Origin: Candidatus Melainabacteria bacterium RIFCSPLOWO2_02_FULL_35_15
GTDB lineage: Bacteria; Cyanobacteriota; Vampirovibrionia; 2-02-FULL-35-15
Reading direction: 5' to 3'
NCBI GenBank assembly: GCA_001784585.1
Contig: MFRN01000038.1
Location: 1 to 43,004 of the forward strand
Length of the DNA: 43,004 bases
Shown here: positions 15,288 through 24,103 of the stretch, piece by piece
Position numbering within the stretch: the first letter of the stretch is position 1
Layout of the letters: each line of letters begins with the position of its first letter
Position numbers and translations under genes: made by a program
The notes under the pieces: model-generated
The model's database searches: none
What the model was told of the DNA's origin: nothing
The model's input: only the letters and a program-made list of their open reading frames with translations

Positions 15288-15303
15288 TTGTACAAACGTA
15301 CAA
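15288..15303 (-). promoter_or_regulatory. Probable LexA operator
   Basis: TTGTACGTTTGTACAA is a perfect 6+6 palindrome with a 4-base spacer, lying 12 bases upstream of the lexA ATG. Its GTAC-N4-GTAC core fits the cyanobacterial LexA box (GTACNNNDGTWC), although the flanking bases differ. Confidence 0.7.
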
Positions 15304-15323
15304 AAGTTCCCCGTGCAGATAAA

Positions 15324-16040
15324 TCAATCATAAACCCTGACTGTTGTAAAGATTTCCACTGGTCCGTACTTCTCTGTAATTTCATAATTATCTTTTTTTG
15401 TATCTTTACCGCTAACTGAAATATTGTAATTCCCCAGCATTCCACTGCCAGTTAAATGATATTGCAGGGATCGATCGGGACCGATTCCTGCTTCCCGATC
15501 CTCTCCAGCCAGCTCAAGGGTATATTTTAAATCCCCGATTTTTCCTTTTGTGGATTTTAAAAAGGTTTCATAGTCAACTGCCTGATTCCCGATTTTATCC
15601 TTAATGTGTACCTTTCCCTGTAATCCGAGAAGTCTTTCTAGTCCAAAAAGTCCGAAATTAAACTTTTGGTTTTGCTCTCCAAAGGCAATTTCTCCTTTTA
15701 ATTTTACCGGGATGAAATCAGATTTTGTGCTTATATTCCCTGTAAAAATAAATTTCTTCTTTTTGCGGTCTGTGCTTACACCAATAGTTACACTTTGTAT
15801 TATCTCTTCTTTGTCTGGGAACCTTGCTCTTCTATAAACAAATGCTTTATGAAATGACATTGGAATATTACTGTGGTTCAAACACCTCATTACTGCAGGC
15901 GGAGGGAAATAAAGCACAAGAGCTTTAAGGGGAGAATTAACAGCCAAGGCTTGGTCCTGTTTGTTTTTGGAATAGCATACATTATTTAAGTTAATAGCAA
16001 AGAGAAGTAATAAAGAAAACAATTTTAGTGTTTTTTGCAT
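15324..16040 (-). CDS. Hypothetical secreted protein
   Basis: A 238-residue protein with a clear signal peptide (LKLFSLLLLFAINLNNVCYS) and no later membrane segment. The mature part is beta-rich (KKKKFIFTGNISTKSDFIPVK, GKVHIKDKIGNQAVDY) and has repeated Gly-containing strands, as in a beta-sandwich or outer-surface protein. No catalytic motif is visible and the family is not recognised. Its stop lies 20 bases before the LexA palindrome, so lexA's promoter may sit inside this gene's 3' end or the two may be co-transcribed. Confidence 0.65.
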   Translation of the reverse strand: MQKTLKLFSLLLLFAINLNNVCYSKNKQDQALAVNSPLKALVLYFPPPAVMRCLNHSNIPMSFHKAFVYRRARFPDKEEIIQSVTIGVSTDRKKKKFIFTGNISTKSDFIPVKLKGEIAFGEQNQKFNFGLFGLERLLGLQGKVHIKDKIGNQAVDYETFLKSTKGKIGDLKYTLELAGEDREAGIGPDRSLQYHLTGSGMLGNYNISVSGKDTKKDNYEITEKYGPVEIFTTVRVYD

Positions 16041-16123
16041 AAATATGATTGTAACTTAAATTACCACTTGACGAAATTAAGATATTATAGGAGAATCATC
16101 TTATAAGAGGGAGAAAATTAAAG

Positions 16124-16411
16124 ATGTTTTCAGGAGCAAATGTAGTAATGCCAGCATTTCATAGACCTTTCCTTAATACAGGAAGAATCTCTCCTCGTTT
16201 TACTGAAACTATAACTCCCAGAGCAGAAGTCTCTCCGATAATTACACTGTCTCCAGGATTACCTGCACCTCATGAAGCTGCAATAATTTCAGCATCAGTT
16301 CCGGCAGCACTGGGTCCTCAAATTTTATTTATAAGAGGCTTTGGGGGAGATGACAGATCGCTCCGTCGTTTTGAAAATGAGCCTGAAACAGATTTTTCTC
16401 TGACAGTATAA
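16124..16411 (+). CDS. Small hypothetical protein (95 aa)
   Basis: The ATG at 16124 follows a GAGGGAG ribosome site. The sequence is Pro/Ala/Ile-rich (LSPGLPAPHEAAIISASVPAALGP) and ends with a charged tail (DDRSLRRFENEPETDF). No domain recognised. Its stop lies three bases before the TTG start of the GT-C transferase, so it probably leads that operon. Confidence 0.5.
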   Translation: MFSGANVVMPAFHRPFLNTGRISPRFTETITPRAEVSPIITLSPGLPAPHEAAIISASVPAALGPQILFIRGFGGDDRSLRRFENEPETDFSLTV

Positions 16412-16414
16412 AAT

Positions 16415-17953
16415 TTGATTTTTGATTCTAAAAACAAGGATTCTGTCTTAAAAATAACTTCTTACTTAATAATCAGTGTGGGGATTTTTCTTCGCCTTGC
16501 ACAATATTTTTCAAATAAATCATTATGGAGAGATGAGGCAATGCTTGCCTTAAACATAATGGAAAAAAGTTTTATAGATTTGTTAAAACCTCTGGATTAT
16601 AGCCAATACGCTCCACCGGGATTTTTAATCATTGAGAAGTTAATAATCAGTATTCTTGGTCAAAGTGAATTTTCATTCAGGTTGTTTCCTTTGATTTGCG
16701 GGATAGCTTCGTTATTTCTTTTTTATAAATTAATAAAGAAATGCCTTTCACCATTAGCTGTTCCAGTAGCACTTGTATTATTTTCAGTTCTTCTTTGTCT
16801 TAATTACTATTCATCCGAAGCTAAACAGTATTCATCTGACTTATTGTTTACACTTCTGTTCATTTTAGTAGCAATAGACTTGAAAGAAAAGTCGACCATT
16901 TTTTATTTTATTATTTATGCTTTAGCCGGGGCATTAGTAATATGGTTTTCTCACGTTTCTGTTTTTGTATTGCCTGGGGTTGGCTTAAGTATTTTTGTTC
17001 TTTCATTAATTAAAAAAGAAAGAATTAAATCAATTTTAATTTTAGCTGCATGTTTTTTATGGATAGTTAGTTTTCTTGTATTTTATTTTTTTTCAGTATC
17101 TCACATTGTCAAGATTCCAGGTTTAATAGACTACTGGTCTAACTATTACATACCTTTCCCATTACACTCAACAGCTGACTTTCTAAAGTATAAAAACATT
17201 ATAAAGGAATTTTTTCGTTTTACATCTCTTAATAGCATTGCTGGCATATGTTTTTTAACCGGATTAGTTTATTTTTTTCAAAAGAAAAAAGGAGTTTTTT
17301 TTATCCTGGCTATGCCAGCATTTATAACCCTTATAGCATCTGTATTTCATAAATATCCTATCTTTGAAAGATTTGTCTTGTTTCTGATTCCAGCTACTAT
17401 TTGTTTTATTGCAGAAGGTGCTGAATGGATTAGAGCTAAAACATGGAACAGGTTTCCACTTGCTGGGATTATTATAATTATACTTTTACTTTACAAGCCT
17501 GTTAATTTTACAAGAATTAATTTTACCCATCCCCTTACTCAGGAAGAAACTAAACCTGTATTTAAATATATAAAAGAACACTTAAAAAATGGTGATGTTA
17601 TATATGTTTCAGATCCTCTTCAGTTTAGTTTTAAATATTATGCTAAAAATTATAATTTCTGCAGTGATTATTCTATAAAACAGGATAGAGAAAAAGTAGA
17701 AGAAGCTAAATGTAGTGAATTTAATCACAGGCTTTTTTTAGGCGCTGCTGAAAATTTAAGTACTCGTGAACTTGAAAAGATCCCAAAGAATAAAAGGGTT
17801 TGGTTTATATTCTCAGAAAAGCTATCAGATAACAGAGCAGATAAGGCAGTTACACTGAATTATCTGGATAAAGTGGGGGTAAAAACTGGTTCTTTTCTTA
17901 GACAGGGTATAGTGGCATACCTTTATGATTTGGACATGAGATCTAATCATTAA
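16415..17953 (+). CDS. GT-C (PMT/ArnT-like) membrane glycosyltransferase
   Basis: A 512-residue polytopic membrane protein with many hydrophobic helices and an early SLWRDEA loop, the acidic metal/substrate motif of GT-C enzymes of the GT39/ArnT type. YSSEAKQYSSD in a later loop is also typical. Such enzymes move sugars from polyprenyl carriers to protein or glycan outside the membrane. A soluble C-terminal domain (TKPVFKYIKEH, QFSFKYYAKNYNF) follows. It is paralogous to 21696-23213 and to the fragment at 21175-21696. The TTG start (16415) has no ribosome site, so coupling to the preceding small gene is likely. It overlaps the next, convergent gene by 11 bases. Confidence 0.85.
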   Translation: MIFDSKNKDSVLKITSYLIISVGIFLRLAQYFSNKSLWRDEAMLALNIMEKSFIDLLKPLDYSQYAPPGFLIIEKLIISILGQSEFSFRLFPLICGIASLFLFYKLIKKCLSPLAVPVALVLFSVLLCLNYYSSEAKQYSSDLLFTLLFILVAIDLKEKSTIFYFIIYALAGALVIWFSHVSVFVLPGVGLSIFVLSLIKKERIKSILILAACFLWIVSFLVFYFFSVSHIVKIPGLIDYWSNYYIPFPLHSTADFLKYKNIIKEFFRFTSLNSIAGICFLTGLVYFFQKKKGVFFILAMPAFITLIASVFHKYPIFERFVLFLIPATICFIAEGAEWIRAKTWNRFPLAGIIIIILLLYKPVNFTRINFTHPLTQEETKPVFKYIKEHLKNGDVIYVSDPLQFSFKYYAKNYNFCSDYSIKQDREKVEEAKCSEFNHRLFLGAAENLSTRELEKIPKNKRVWFIFSEKLSDNRADKAVTLNYLDKVGVKTGSFLRQGIVAYLYDLDMRSNH

Positions 17954-18941
17954 TAAACTTTTTCCCTGGTTTAGTCTTAAAAACAAGTGGCAGAAGAAGA
18001 TTTAAAAAACCTTTTTCAAATATAAAAGGACGTAATACTAAGGCTGAGATAACTAAAATTGCAATTCCTAGCATATGAAAATCTCTTAAAAAAGCAGTCT
18101 TGTTCTTATTAAGAGATTTCATTAAATACTCTTTGGCCTTATCATAGCGCCGATCAATTATGCACAATCCAGCTAATGTAGAGGAACTTTTTGAGATGCA
18201 AAAATTATAAAGCTCTTTAGGTAAGGTGGGATTATCGTTAAATACTTTCTTTAAAATACATTCCCCATCCTCAAGAATCTTTTCATAATCTTTTGAGCGA
18301 TTATCAGGCCAGCGTCTATATCCTACTAAAGCTTTGGGAACTGTTGCTATAGGAAATTTTTTAGCAAAACGAATCCACATTTCTGCATCATCACCATATT
18401 TTACTTTTTCATCAAATAAATCCATGGTTTGCAGGCATTTGTGCCTAATCAAAGGAACACTGCAGTTAGATATAGGATTCTTTTCAATAACTTTTTCATA
18501 AACCATACCATTCACATTTACCCCCAGCCGCCAGCCAAGTAATAAACCATTTTCATCTATCGTTACTGAATAGCAGGATACTAGTCCAACTTCTGGCTTA
18601 GTTTTTAAACACTCAAGCTGAAATAAAAGTTTATCCGGATGCCATAAATCATCTGCTTCCAGAAAAGCTATATACTCCCCTTTTGCAACTTCAATTCCAT
18701 AATTTCGAGCATAAGGAAGACCAGGTTTAGATGGTTTGATAAAATTAATTCTTTTGTCCTTCTCTATAAACTTTTTTACTATCTGTGGTGTTTGATCCTT
18801 AGAACCACTATCTACAATTATAATTTCAAAGTCTTGAAAGCTTTGATTCAATGCTGACTTTATAGCATAAGAAATGTATCGTTCACAATTAAGGACAGGT
18901 ATAATTATCGATACTTCAGGTGGTTTCAATTTTTTAACCAA
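17943..18941 (-). CDS. GT2-family glycosyltransferase
   Basis: A 332-residue GT-A transferase. VSIIIPVLNCERYISYAI, IIIVDSGSKDQT and PYARNYGIEVAKGEYIAFLEADD give the nucleotide-sugar binding fold and the acidic EADD motif; YGDDAEMW follows. The C-terminus is hydrophobic (IAILVISALVLRPFIF), suggesting membrane association. It starts with TTG at 18939-18941; an extended -10 (TGATATAAT) ends 9 bases before it, which supports this start and a leaderless mRNA. It is likely to build a surface polysaccharide with its neighbours. Confidence 0.88.
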   Translation of the reverse strand: MVKKLKPPEVSIIIPVLNCERYISYAIKSALNQSFQDFEIIIVDSGSKDQTPQIVKKFIEKDKRINFIKPSKPGLPYARNYGIEVAKGEYIAFLEADDLWHPDKLLFQLECLKTKPEVGLVSCYSVTIDENGLLLGWRLGVNVNGMVYEKVIEKNPISNCSVPLIRHKCLQTMDLFDEKVKYGDDAEMWIRFAKKFPIATVPKALVGYRRWPDNRSKDYEKILEDGECILKKVFNDNPTLPKELYNFCISKSSSTLAGLCIIDRRYDKAKEYLMKSLNKNKTAFLRDFHMLGIAILVISALVLRPFIFEKGFLNLLLPLVFKTKPGKKFIND

Positions 18942-18950
18942 TCATATTAA

Positions 18951-18959
18951 ATTATATCA
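18951..18959 (-). promoter_or_regulatory. Extended -10 of the GT2 gene
   Basis: On the minus strand this reads TGATATAAT, a perfect extended -10, ending 9 bases before the TTG start. On the plus strand the same block reads TTATATC, a possible -10 for the divergent GT4 gene at 18969, so the two start points overlap. Confidence 0.5.
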
Positions 18960-18968
18960 ATCGTTAAA

Positions 18969-20153
18969 ATGAAAACAGAAAATATTTTACTTTATACACT
19001 TGGGCATAAAGATTATTACTTTGAAGGTAAAGGATATAAAATCCCTATTCCTTGCTGGGGAATGGAAAAAAGTATTGTATATAATTTAGACTATCTTAAA
19101 AAATATTTTAAGGTTAATCTTATTCTTTTTGGTTTAAATAAATTGCCGCTCTATAGCGCACAAGACATAAATATAATTTCCGGAGGAAAATCTTTTAATT
19201 CATACACTCTTTCTTACATCTTCTCTTTTAAGGATCTGATTACTAACTTTCCATTTGGCATAAAAAATATATCAGAAAAGGATACTGTTATTATGGTGCA
19301 TAATTTTTTCTTACTTGTTATCTTTTCTAAGTTATTTACCCCGAAAATAAAAGTGATTTTATTTATAGAAAATGAGGTATCAAGATTATTGTGGAGGCTT
19401 GATGGCAATATATTTTCAAAGATTATATATTTTCTAATCACTTTCCTGGGTTTAATACTTGCAGACAAAATAATTAAGGTTTCAGACAGAACTTGTTGGT
19501 TAGAAGATAAGTTAAACTTTATTAAAAAGAAATCATATTACCTGCCAAATGGGTTAGATATAAAGATATTCAAGCCCTATGATGGCAACAGGAACTCCTT
19601 AATAAACATAAATGGAGTAACAGATAAAGACAGTTTGCTTTTATACGTAGGAAGAATAACAGATACAAAATATAAAAATCCCAGACTTTTATTTAAATCA
19701 TTTGAAGCAGTCAGAAAAAAGAAAAGCAATATAAAACTAATAGTTATAGGCACAGGTAAAGAAGAAGGATATAGGCTACTTAAAAAGCATAATGTAAAAA
19801 ACAGCGAGAATATTTTTTTTATGGGTATTATTAAAAATGAGTCTATTATTCCTTACTACCAAAGATGTGACTTAACTCTTTTAACTTCAAGATCTGAAGG
19901 CAATCCTTATGTGATATTAGAATCCCTGGCATGTGGAACTCCATGCGTAACTACAGATGTCATTAATAAACACACGATTCAAAACGGAGTCAACGGGTAT
20001 GTTTCAAAAAGTCAGGAGGTAGAAGATTTTACTAATGTAATGCTTAAAGGGCTTGAATTATCATTGAAATTAAAGCCACAAAATAAAAGTTTATTAGATC
20101 CGATTTACAATATTAAAAACAGGGAGAAAAATTTGCTTAAACTTATACAATAA
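18969..20153 (+). CDS. GT4-family glycosyltransferase
   Basis: A 394-residue GT-B enzyme. The C-terminal domain shows LLYVGRITDTKYKNP, IKLIVIGTGKEE and YYQRCDLTLLTSRSEGNPYVILESLACGTPCVTTD, which includes the ExxxxxxxE-type sugar-nucleotide motif (SEGNPYVILE). The N-terminal half is divergent and includes a hydrophobic stretch (IFSKIIYFLITFLGLILADKI). No ribosome site; a TATATC box lies 10 bases upstream. It is divergent from the GT2 gene at 17943 and part of the glycosylation island. Confidence 0.88.
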   Translation: MKTENILLYTLGHKDYYFEGKGYKIPIPCWGMEKSIVYNLDYLKKYFKVNLILFGLNKLPLYSAQDINIISGGKSFNSYTLSYIFSFKDLITNFPFGIKNISEKDTVIMVHNFFLLVIFSKLFTPKIKVILFIENEVSRLLWRLDGNIFSKIIYFLITFLGLILADKIIKVSDRTCWLEDKLNFIKKKSYYLPNGLDIKIFKPYDGNRNSLININGVTDKDSLLLYVGRITDTKYKNPRLLFKSFEAVRKKKSNIKLIVIGTGKEEGYRLLKKHNVKNSENIFFMGIIKNESIIPYYQRCDLTLLTSRSEGNPYVILESLACGTPCVTTDVINKHTIQNGVNGYVSKSQEVEDFTNVMLKGLELSLKLKPQNKSLLDPIYNIKNREKNLLKLIQ

Positions 20154-20157
20154 CTGG

Positions 20158-21033
20158 TCAGGACTTGCGCATTTTATATTTTTTAAAATAATCAAAGATA
20201 TTAAAACAAAATAACAGGTTTAATTTGCAAGCAATATATGTTTTTCTAAAAAGATTCAACTGATGAAATAAAGGATTAAAGAGTAAATCCTTAAAAAGGT
20301 TAATCCATAAGCTTACAAACCCAAATTTTCTGTCAAATTCAGGCAAAGAAAAACTTAATGCCATTTTTTCCATTGTTTCACTCATTCCGCCAAGTCTTCT
20401 ATGAATACAGACATTTTCAAGCGTTTTAATTTTTCCCATATAAGCAACTCTGGAAAATAAAATATAATCACACCCCATAACATTTGGCATTTTAAAATTA
20501 CGAAGTTTGTTTAGTTCTATTAATCCAAAGTTTGGCGGATTTCCTGAGCCTAGCACCTGTAAATAAAACGACATCCATCTTCTAATATTACTGTTATCAG
20601 GCAAATTAATTTTTATACCTTCGTGCGAGAATTTGTCTCCCCAGTAAAACTTTGTCTTTCCTGTGACAAGTATATATTCCGGACTATTAATTAAACTCTG
20701 CAAGCATAAACTTATATAATCCTTATCAATCCAATCGTCATCACAAAGCCACATAAAATATTTTCCGTTTGCAGTTTTAAGAGCAAAATTAAAATTTGGA
20801 TTTACACCTATATTTTTATTGTGGTGATAGTATTTAACTCTACTATCTATATTTATAAACTCTTGTATTAAATGTTGCACTTCAGAATTTGAACAGTCAT
20901 CTAAAACAATTATTTCAATGTTTTCATATGTTTGATCAATAACTGATTTTAAAGCCTGGCACAATAAATCAGGTCTATTATAGGTAGTAATAGCAATTGT
21001 TACTAATGGGTCTAATATTTTTATTTCGCTCAT
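20158..21033 (-). CDS. GT2-family glycosyltransferase
   Basis: A 291-residue GT-A transferase with VTIAITTYNRPDLLCQALKS, IEIIVLDDCSNSE and a strong acidic motif (GKYFMWLCDDDWID). The CDDD replaces the commoner DxD. MSETMEK and a hydrophobic-basic C-terminus follow. It converges on the GT4 gene with a 4-base gap. The ATG start has only a weak AT-rich upstream sequence. It shares little with the other GT2 beyond the fold, so it probably adds a different sugar. Confidence 0.88.
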   Translation of the reverse strand: MSEIKILDPLVTIAITTYNRPDLLCQALKSVIDQTYENIEIIVLDDCSNSEVQHLIQEFINIDSRVKYYHHNKNIGVNPNFNFALKTANGKYFMWLCDDDWIDKDYISLCLQSLINSPEYILVTGKTKFYWGDKFSHEGIKINLPDNSNIRRWMSFYLQVLGSGNPPNFGLIELNKLRNFKMPNVMGCDYILFSRVAYMGKIKTLENVCIHRRLGGMSETMEKMALSFSLPEFDRKFGFVSLWINLFKDLLFNPLFHQLNLFRKTYIACKLNLLFCFNIFDYFKKYKMRKS

Positions 21034-21174
21034 AACAAGTTATTTTTTAGAACATTAAATTTGGAATTATATTTATGCATTCTTCTGAAGCATTATATTA
21101 TATTGCTAGCAATCGTAAGCAGGAAGTTTAATTTTGAAAATTAGAGCTATGAAGAGTTTAACTGAAAAAAATAA

Positions 21175-21696
21175 AATTATTTATTACATTGTGTTGGTAT
21201 AGTCTTTATCTGTATAATTCTTTATCCTGCTGTCTTTAAGATTTTTTACCAACTAAATGACTATCCGAGTTTTCAAGAAATTAAGCCTGTACTTAAATTT
21301 ATTAAAGAACATAAAAAGAAGGAGGATTTTATTTACATTACCCATTATGCGCAATATGCATTTAAATACTATGCAAAAAATTATGGATTCAATGATGATT
21401 TCATGCCTGAATCAAATTGGGGTAAGGCAAATCCAGAATTTCAGAGGCTTTACTTAAGTTCTCGCTATAATCCTATATTTATAGAAGGGGCCTGTATAGA
21501 TAATTCCCGGGAATGCTTTGCTAATGAGCTTAAAAATTTCCCTCCACATAGCAGGATCTGGGTTTTATTTTCTCACAGTTTTGATAATAAAAAGGAGATG
21601 ATTAAATATTTGGATACAATTGGAATAAAATTAGGTATGTATTCAAAAAATAATATTCGTGGTGGCTCAAGTACTTATCTCTATAAAATTAATTAA
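21175..21696 (+). pseudogene. Truncated GT-C transferase: C-terminal domain remnant
   Basis: The open frame lacks a start codon until deep inside (ATG at 21403) and encodes only the last membrane helix and the soluble C-terminal domain of the GT-C family. EIKPVLKFIKEH, QYAFKYYAKNYGFND and RIWVLFSH line up with the same positions in 16415-17953 and 21696-23213. The N-terminal catalytic half, with its acidic loop, is absent. A short out-of-frame ATG (21150) and stop lie just upstream. Its stop overlaps the start of the intact paralog (TAATG), so it looks like the residue of a tandem duplication. A functional standalone domain is less likely. Confidence 0.7.
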
Positions 21697-23213
21697 TGAG
21701 TAATAAACTCAAACTATTCTTCTGGTTATTTATTAGTATTGGGATTTTTCTTCGCTTAGCTCAATTCTTTTCAGATCGATCCTTATGGTTTGATGAAGTA
21801 CTAATCTCATTAAACATTATTAATAAACCCTTTATCGAGCTCTTAGGACCTCTGGATTACTACCAGGGGGCACCGGCTGGTTTTTTATTTGTTGAAAAGG
21901 TTCTGGTAAATATTTTTGGAGATAGCGAATATACACTAAGAGCTTTTTCTTTATTTTGCAGTATTTCTTCTTTCTTTATTTTTAACAAGCTGGCAAAGGC
22001 ATGTCTTAGCCCGGCCGGGGCATTGATAGCTACTGCACTTTTTGCAATTTCAGATCCTTCAATTTTTTATTCTTCAGAGGCTAAGCAGTATTCAGGAGAT
22101 GTAACTGTTACATTATTATTACTTTTAATGGCTCTTAAAATAGAAGAAACAAATAAAACAGGATTTTCTAAACTTGTTTTATGTGGTGTTGCTGGAGCAG
22201 TATCATTGTGGTTTTCATTCCCTGCAATTTTTATTTTAATTAGTACAGCAGTTGCATTATTTGTAATTTCTTTTATACAAAAAAACAAGGAGAAAAGTAA
22301 AGCTGTTTTATTTTGTTCTTTGTTCTGGATAACTGGTTTATTTATTCTGTATAAAATACACTTGTGCAAGCTGAATCCTGCAGGAATTAAACTCTTTCCT
22401 GATTATGCTTTTATGCCATTTCCATTAAATATCACCTGGTTTAATGCACTTAGTATGAGAGTTTTTAAATTTCTTGAGCTATCTGCATATGGAATTCCGC
22501 AGATCCTTTTTCTTATTGGTGCTATTTCATTCTTTAAAAGAAAAAGGGTATTGTTTCTCATACTCTTTGTTACTATCTTGCAAGTACTCTTCGCATCTGC
22601 TTTTCACCTTTATCCGCTAGGAAACAGATTATTGTTATTTATTACTCCCCTGATTATTCTTTTTATTGCAGAAGGAATTTCACTGATTATAAATAAAATC
22701 TGGCCTAATTATTCAATAATATTAATTGCACTTGTATGTTTATTATTCTGGAATCCGGTTTCCGTAGTAATTAATGATTTAATAAATCCGCGTACTTTGT
22801 TTGAAATAAAACCAGTATTAAAATACATAAAAGAACACTCCACAAAAAATGATATTTTATATGTTTATTCCAATGCTCAGTATGCATTGAAATTTTATGC
22901 AAAGGATTATGGCTTTAATGATAAATTTGAAGTAGATCCGTCCCAATTTTACTCCAGTCCAAAAATAAAGCGCCAAACTGAAAAAAAAGGATATATGACC
23001 ATTGCTAATGGAGGGAATAGCAAAGACTTTACTGATGGCATTAATAAATTAAAAGGTTATAAAAGAGTATGGATACTATTTTCAGAAATTATCAGAAAAG
23101 AACAAGAACCTCTGGTACTAAAATATCTAAATGAGATGGGGGTTATGTTATTAAACTTTCAAAGACCAGGTGTTAGAGTTTACCTCTATGATTTAAGCAG
23201 CAAAGGAAAATAA
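21696..23213 (+). CDS. GT-C (PMT/ArnT-like) membrane glycosyltransferase
   Basis: A 505-residue paralog of 16415-17953 with the same order of parts: IGIFLRLAQFFSDRSLW, the acidic FDEVL, YSSEAKQYSGD, many membrane helices, then the EIKPVLKYIKEH C-terminal domain. The start ATG overlaps the stop of the truncated copy by one base. xth follows five bases after the stop. The family most likely transfers a lipid-linked sugar on the outer face of the membrane; the two copies may use different donors or acceptors. Confidence 0.85.
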   Translation: MSNKLKLFFWLFISIGIFLRLAQFFSDRSLWFDEVLISLNIINKPFIELLGPLDYYQGAPAGFLFVEKVLVNIFGDSEYTLRAFSLFCSISSFFIFNKLAKACLSPAGALIATALFAISDPSIFYSSEAKQYSGDVTVTLLLLLMALKIEETNKTGFSKLVLCGVAGAVSLWFSFPAIFILISTAVALFVISFIQKNKEKSKAVLFCSLFWITGLFILYKIHLCKLNPAGIKLFPDYAFMPFPLNITWFNALSMRVFKFLELSAYGIPQILFLIGAISFFKRKRVLFLILFVTILQVLFASAFHLYPLGNRLLLFITPLIILFIAEGISLIINKIWPNYSIILIALVCLLFWNPVSVVINDLINPRTLFEIKPVLKYIKEHSTKNDILYVYSNAQYALKFYAKDYGFNDKFEVDPSQFYSSPKIKRQTEKKGYMTIANGGNSKDFTDGINKLKGYKRVWILFSEIIRKEQEPLVLKYLNEMGVMLLNFQRPGVRVYLYDLSSKGK

Positions 23214-23218
23214 TTTTT

Positions 23219-23992
23219 ATGTCAAGATTAAAAATGCTCTCCTGGAATGTAAACGGTATAAGAGCAGCTGAAAAAAAAGGATTTTTAAAATGGCTTCTTA
23301 AAGAAAGTCCGGATATTTTATGTGTTCAGGAGACAAAAGCTCATATAGAACAGTTAAGTAAAGAACTTATTAATCCAAATGGTTATAAAACCTTTTGGGT
23401 AAGCGGAGAAAAAAAAGGTTATAGTGGCGTAGCTATTTTTACAAAACCAGAACCTCAAAATATTAAAACTGGTTTTGGAATAAAGAAATATGATTCAGAA
23501 GGAAGAATTTTAATTTCCGATTACAAAGATTTTATTCTGTTTAATATTTATTTCCCAAACGGTCAAAGAGACGAGGAAAGACTAAAATACAAACTTGGGT
23601 TTTATGATGAGTTTTTAAAATGTGTCGATGGTTTAAAAGAAAAGGGAAGAAAAATAATTATTTGCGGAGATGTAAACACTGCTCACAAAGAAACCGATCT
23701 GGCCAGGCCAAAAGAAAATGAAACCACAAGTGGTTTTTTGCCAGTAGAAAGAAAATGGATGGATAAGTTCACAGAACACGGTTATATAGATACTTTCAGA
23801 TACTTCATTAAAGATTCAGGACACTATACATACTGGGATCCGATTTCAAGAGCCAGAGAAAGAAATGCAGGCTGGAGAATTGATTACTTTTTTATTACTC
23901 CAAATCTCTTAAAAGGTTTAAAAAAAGCATTTATCATGACTGAGGTAATGGGATCAGATCACTGTCCTCTGGGGATTGAAATTGAAGTATAA
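23219..23992 (+). CDS. xth: Exodeoxyribonuclease III / AP endonuclease
   Basis: A 257-residue Mg-dependent repair nuclease that cuts at abasic sites and trims 3' ends. Motifs in order: LSWNVNGIRAA, CVQETKA (metal Glu), FNIYFPNGQ, GDVNTAH (catalytic Asp-Asn), HYTYWDP, GWRIDYFFIT and GSDHCPLGIEI (catalytic Asp-His). The length is normal for the family. It lies five bases after the GT-C gene and is probably transcribed with it. No LexA-type box is visible nearby. Confidence 0.95.
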   Translation: MSRLKMLSWNVNGIRAAEKKGFLKWLLKESPDILCVQETKAHIEQLSKELINPNGYKTFWVSGEKKGYSGVAIFTKPEPQNIKTGFGIKKYDSEGRILISDYKDFILFNIYFPNGQRDEERLKYKLGFYDEFLKCVDGLKEKGRKIIICGDVNTAHKETDLARPKENETTSGFLPVERKWMDKFTEHGYIDTFRYFIKDSGHYTYWDPISRARERNAGWRIDYFFITPNLLKGLKKAFIMTEVMGSDHCPLGIEIEV

Positions 23993-24103
23993 AACAGAGA
24001 TACTTGGTGTGTAAGAAAGCTAAGACATTGTAATTAAAAAATTACACACTCAAAATAACAATCCTGATAGAATTTTTACAAATAAATTACCGTTTAAAAG
24101 GTT

